Source: Bacteroidales bacterium UBA4893
GTDB lineage: Bacteria > Bacteroidota > Bacteroidia > Bacteroidales > P3
NCBI GenBank assembly: GCA_002399025.1
Contig: DHCV01000031.1
Span: 1 to 8,724, forward strand
DNA length: 8,724 nt
Direction of reading: 5' to 3'
Below are positions 6,431-8,724 of this stretch, piece by piece (the first letter of the stretch is position 1; every line of letters begins with the position of its first letter). The notes beneath the pieces are model-generated. The model was not told the origin of the DNA and searched no databases. It saw only the letters and a program-made list of their open reading frames with translations. The position numbers and the translations under genes were made by a program.

Positions 6431-6766
6431 ATGAAAGCAAAAAAAGAGAAAGTTTTCATCTGTGAAGAGATGGACGGAATGCTAAAACAGAGAATTGATT
6501 ATTTGGTAAAGATTAGTTTGATAAATCAGCGGAAACGTTGGATTGCGGACTATATCGAAAAGAATTTTATGAAATTCATGGGCGAAGACCGCCTTTTGAC
6601 TTCTGATGAAGTGGTGGAGATGTTACAAATTTCTCATCAGACTTTAGGACGTAGGATAAAGCAAGGCAAATTAATCCCTGTCAATCCCGAAGCAAAAAGA
6701 AACTATCGGTTCAAGAGAAGTGATGTTTATAAACTAATAGAAAACAAGGAGGTTCCAAATGACTGA
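6431..6766 (+). CDS. excisionase-like helix-turn-helix DNA-binding protein
   Basis: A 111-residue protein. Residues 55-104 (LLTSDEVVEMLQISHQTLGRRIKQGKLIP ... YRFKRSDVYKLIE) form a MerR-like winged helix-turn-helix of the excisionase family: a two-helix DNA reader, a wing with PEAKRNYRF, and a closing helix. The N-terminal half is basic and helical. In Bacteroidota elements this type acts as excisionase or as a transcription regulator, and it commonly sits just ahead of replication or mobilisation genes, as here. It overlaps the rep gene by 8 bp (ATGACTGA), so the two are co-expressed. Adjoining hairpins just upstream are candidate binding sites. The leader is AT-rich without a Shine-Dalgarno sequence. 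The domain is confident; its exact role is not. Confidence 0.87.
   Translation: MKAKKEKVFICEEMDGMLKQRIDYLVKISLINQRKRWIADYIEKNFMKFMGEDRLLTSDEVVEMLQISHQTLGRRIKQGKLIPVNPEAKRNYRFKRSDVYKLIENKEVPND
6746..6753 (+). promoter_or_regulatory. full-length Shine-Dalgarno sequence of the rep gene
   Basis: AAGGAGGT lies 5 nt before the ATG at 6759, inside the last codons of the HTH gene. It matches the anti-Shine-Dalgarno sequence over eight bases. The other starts in this window have no such site, and strong sites are rare in Bacteroidota, where the anti-Shine-Dalgarno end is known to be sequestered on the ribosome in Flavobacterium johnsoniae. It supports the chosen rep start. Confidence 0.75.
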
Positions 6767-7745
6767 TAATCTGACTGCAAAAACGTATGATCTGAGAGAA
6801 GTTTCTCATATTAACGACTCATTTGTCAAAGCAAGACCTCGTTATTTCAAATTTCGATGCCCTAATTGTTATCTCATTTCAAACGGAATGGGTGGAGATA
6901 ACGAAGCCTTTATGACTATTGAAATTCGCAGAGGATTTTATAATGATTGTAAAATCCATGGGAGCATTCGTAAATGGTATCACGGAGCTTTGTCTGAGAA
7001 AGATTTGCGTTGGAAAGAATTTATTGAAGCGATTGATATTCTTGAGCAGATACTTGAGTTGCCCGAAAAGGCATTGTATAAATGGGGAGTAAGTAAACTC
7101 GAAGTAGGTTTGGGAGCTAAAATCCCTTATGATAGTACCTATGTAAAAAGGCAAATAATTGGATTCAAACGTTCTTCTTATAAAATAGGGGATTTTGAAG
7201 GCTATCGGAAATTTGCAACGAAGAATCAAGATAGAATTGCGAAGATATACGACAAAAAGACTGAAATCCGCAAAAAGATGGGATTGATAAAAAGCATTGA
7301 AGAGGAGCAGTTTATTGAACGAACCAAAGAACTGAATATATTTCGCCCAGAATTTACCGTTCAAAAAGGGAAAGCAAATGTAAGAGAAGATATAGGCATT
7401 GAAACCATTGGAGATATTGTAGCTCATTATCCTCGCTTGCTGGCTTATTTTTTACGGCAAATCAAATGTTTTCAATTCAAAAATAATTCCGACCTTGAAT
7501 TTAATCCTGTAAAAGGGAATGTAAAGGAGTTTACAGATTATCTTTTGAACGTGGCGATAAACCATCTGGGTGCAGTCGGAACAAGAGATGTTATTTCTCA
7601 ACTTGCCCCTAACTATAAATCAGACGCTCGACGCAAAATCAAAAAACTGGCGGTTGATACGGGTGGAAATAGTCCGATAAAAAAAGACGTTATCCGAGCT
7701 TTACAAAATCAAAGTGTCAACCTGTTTAGAAGAAACGTTTTGTGA
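6759..7745 (+). CDS. probable rolling-circle replication initiator, filamentous-phage gene II-like
   Basis: A 328-residue protein resembling the Phage_CRI / gene II family of ssDNA phage and plasmid initiators, which nick one strand of a double-strand origin and stay bound through tyrosine. The markers in order are HGSIRKWYHG (67-76, family form GSLHKYxNG), a helix around 84-100, KLEVGLGAKI (113-122, family form LEFGVNI), RIAKIYDKKTEI (159-170, with probable nucleophile Tyr164 followed by Lys166) and IFRPEFTVQKG (194-204, family form LRxExxV). CPNC (34-37) at the N-terminus may help bind metal. A basic C-terminal tail (about 285-328) may bind DNA. It is coupled to the HTH gene by overlap and has the only strong ribosome-binding site here. 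The match is by motif pattern; a relaxase-like role is less likely. Confidence 0.75.
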   Translation: MTDNLTAKTYDLREVSHINDSFVKARPRYFKFRCPNCYLISNGMGGDNEAFMTIEIRRGFYNDCKIHGSIRKWYHGALSEKDLRWKEFIEAIDILEQILELPEKALYKWGVSKLEVGLGAKIPYDSTYVKRQIIGFKRSSYKIGDFEGYRKFATKNQDRIAKIYDKKTEIRKKMGLIKSIEEEQFIERTKELNIFRPEFTVQKGKANVREDIGIETIGDIVAHYPRLLAYFLRQIKCFQFKNNSDLEFNPVKGNVKEFTDYLLNVAINHLGAVGTRDVISQLAPNYKSDARRKIKKLAVDTGGNSPIKKDVIRALQNQSVNLFRRNVL

Positions 7746-7814
7746 GGGTGCGAATACTTATATTAGAAATTCAGGGAAATATTCCACCTCTATAATATCC
7801 CCCTGCTTATATAG

Positions 7815-7845
7815 TGTACCCTTTGAGTGAAACGGTGTACCTTTG
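7815..7845 (+). repeat. two iteron-like direct repeats with an embedded -7-like box
   Basis: GTGTACCCTTTG is nearly repeated as GTGTACCTTTG, starting at 7815 and 7836, 21 bp apart (two helical turns). The second copy contains TACCTTTG, a perfect TAnnTTTG box. It lies 70 bp after the rep stop. It could be a Rep or regulator binding site, or a promoter with a duplicated element; a proper -33 box is missing. Confidence 0.4.
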
Positions 7846-7878
7846 TATATTGTAGGTTGCATCACCAACCATTAATAG

Positions 7879-8353
7879 TTGAAGGGCATCCCAAATGTAC
7901 ACTTCCCCCAGCATTATGATGGTGACTATTTGTTGTATGTTAAGTTGCTGGCTTTTCATCAGTCCTTACGCTATAATGATGAGTGATGATAATTGTTTGA
8001 TTGCTAAGGCTTGGAAATTAACGAAAGGTATAAGGAAGCGCAGTAAGATGAGAAGAGGTTGTAAAATGCTTGAATAATATTGCTAATGATGCCTATCTAT
8101 CCCGAATGTAAGTTCGGGATAGATGACAGCATAAACAGTATTGTTGAGGTAATATTGGAAAGGCTGAAACCAAAGTATATATTCTTTCGATCGCTCCTTT
8201 GCTATTAATAAAGAATTACTGACAGAGATAAATCGAAATACTATTGAGAATGTACAGTTACCCCAATTTATAAAGCTATTTGTTTGCATATCGCTGTTAT
8301 TCACGGCTAAATACAACGGAATAGCAGAGAAACGCAAAGATCTACAAATATAA
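7879..8353 (+). pseudogene. possible decayed gene in two frames
   Basis: Protein-like stretches lie in a row without forming one gene. From 7879 a frame without ATG reads VHFPQHYDGDYLLYVKLL and ends in three stops near 7985. The overlapping next frame (ATG 7895, stop 8077, 60 residues) then gives LIAKAWKLTKGIRKRSKM. After several stops and a hairpin, the same frame, 8168-8353, ends FTAKYNGIAEKRKDLQI. The order and plausible composition suggest one frameshifted gene, perhaps DNA-binding, but chance open frames in AT-rich DNA are a real alternative. Confidence 0.25.
8095..8124. repeat. perfect 12-bp inverted repeat
   Basis: ATCTATCCCGAA (8095-8106) and TTCGGGATAGAT (8113-8124) pair perfectly across a 6-nt loop. 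No T tract follows on either strand, which argues against a simple terminator. It could be a cruciform or hairpin origin, a protein site, or a small inserted palindrome that splits the decayed gene. Confidence 0.6.
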
Positions 8354-8623
8354 AAACCTATATTTCAGATTGAATAACAATGCAGCACCCAGATAATATA
8401 ACGTATCTGTGATAATATTAAACGCAGCGACTTATAGGATGACGGTAATAGTATATTGGTTGCTCGCCATTGACCTTTTACAATTGAATAGACGATAGAT
8501 ATATCTGAATGAGAAATAGGCTTTGTGGCTTCTTATTTTATTGGGAGGTAGGTATATCTTCAAGGTAGAGGATTTTCCTTTTGTCATCCCTCGAAAACCC
8601 AATAAACATTGGCAGTTCTATGG

Positions 8624-8645
8624 TTTTAATCCTCTTTTTAATCCT
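8624..8645. repeat. right pair of arm-type integrase sites
   Basis: TTTTAATCCT occurs at 8624-8633 and 8636-8645, 12 bp apart and direct, exactly as at 139-160. They lie 57 bp inside the right core repeat. The match in sequence, spacing and orientation at both ends is unlikely by chance, even in AT-rich DNA. Confidence 0.62.
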
Positions 8646-8698
8646 AAAAAGAAAAACCCTTGTAACCATATATTAAAAATCAGTTAGTTACAAGGATT
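8646..8698 (-). terminator. Rho-independent terminator behind the tRNA gene
   Basis: On the minus strand CCTTGTAAC (8695-8687) pairs perfectly with GTTACAAGG (8666-8658), and the RNA then runs into GTTTTTCTTTTT. It starts a few bases after the tRNA 3' end and would stop tRNA transcription before it enters the element. It lies inside the element, so it was brought in by integration. Confidence 0.65.
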
Positions 8699-8702
8699 CT
8701 AT

Positions 8703-8715
8703 GAGGTACCTGGCG
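8703..8715. repeat. attachment-site core, right copy (attR)
   Basis: GAGGTACCTGGCG is identical to 11-23 in direct orientation. It covers the end of the T stem, the 3' acceptor strand and the discriminator base of the tRNA on the minus strand, so integration would keep the tRNA intact. Confidence 0.8.
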
Positions 8716-8724
8716 GATTCGAAC
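8704..8724 (-). tRNA. 3' end of a tRNA gene, partial
   Basis: On the minus strand the window edge enters a T arm with loop TTCGAAT closed by G-C, T-stem strand CCGCC, acceptor strand AGGTACC and a probable discriminator T; CCA is not encoded. The 5' part, including the anticodon, lies outside the window, so the isotype cannot be given. The 5' acceptor strand should read GGTACCT. Confidence 0.7.

Larger units (their letters stand above)
7746..8702. other. gene-poor right end of the element
   Basis: Nearly 1 kb without a convincing intact gene. It holds the iteron-like repeats, the possible fossil gene, the perfect inverted repeat, the right arm-type sites and the terminator for the tRNA. Short frames such as the 84-codon one on the minus strand at 8083-8337 lack family features and cross the inverted repeat. 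Confidence 0.55.

Noticed and set aside
6879..7427. 182-codon open frame on the minus strand inside rep
   Set aside because: It is antisense to a gene with clear family motifs and has the Phe/Ile/Ser-rich composition of a reverse shadow.
7895..8077. 60-codon frame as a filamentous-phage coat protein (hydrophobic stretch, basic tail)
   Set aside because: No signal peptide with a cleavage motif, the hydrophobic part is Cys/Met-rich and overlaps another protein-like frame, and there is no ribosome-binding site.
8083..8337. 84-codon open frame on the minus strand
   Set aside because: No recognisable domain, no promoter, and it crosses the perfect inverted repeat.

Overview
The window looks like a complete small integrative element, about 8.7 kb, in an AT-rich member of the Bacteroidota. 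Three things point to that phylum: the integrase has the Bacteroidetes-type architecture (N-terminal arm-binding domain, SAM-like core domain, tyrosine recombinase); several genes lack a Shine-Dalgarno sequence and instead have -7 boxes of the form TAnnTTTG; and the TonB/AgmX-like C-terminal domain has the form common in that phylum. Genus cannot be read from the sequence.

Boundaries. A perfect 13-bp direct repeat, GAGGTACCTGGCG, lies at 11-23 and 8703-8715. The right copy is the 3' end of a tRNA gene on the minus strand that runs out of the window. Near each end are two direct copies of TTTTAATCCT exactly 12 bp apart, as expected for arm-type integrase sites.

Layout. 172-2852 (minus) is a tightly overlapping three-gene operon of unrecognised proteins; the middle one has a PD-(D/E)xK nuclease signature. 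This is the probable cargo and a candidate anti-phage system. 2974-3372 (minus) encodes an orphan IS630-type DNA-binding domain without a transposase catalytic domain, possibly a regulator. 3639-4856 (plus) is the tyrosine integrase. 4857-5227 is non-coding: a terminator-like hairpin, then a 90-nt strand-specific nested stem-loop whose 5' half is duplicated upstream. 5228-6208 (plus) encodes a three-helix membrane protein with a TonB-like C-terminal domain. 6431-6766 and 6759-7745 (plus) encode an excisionase-like helix-turn-helix protein and a probable rolling-circle replication initiator resembling the filamentous-phage gene II family. 7746-8702 has no convincing intact gene, but it holds iteron-like repeats, a 12-bp perfect inverted repeat, possible gene fossils and the right attachment arm.

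How it may work (inference). The integrase and the HTH protein would control integration and excision at the tRNA. The Rep protein would replicate the excised circle through a single-stranded intermediate. No Zot/pI-type ATPase or recognisable coat or assembly gene is seen, so the element is more likely a satellite or integrative plasmid than an autonomous filamentous phage. The minus-strand operon would be its payload, defending host or element.
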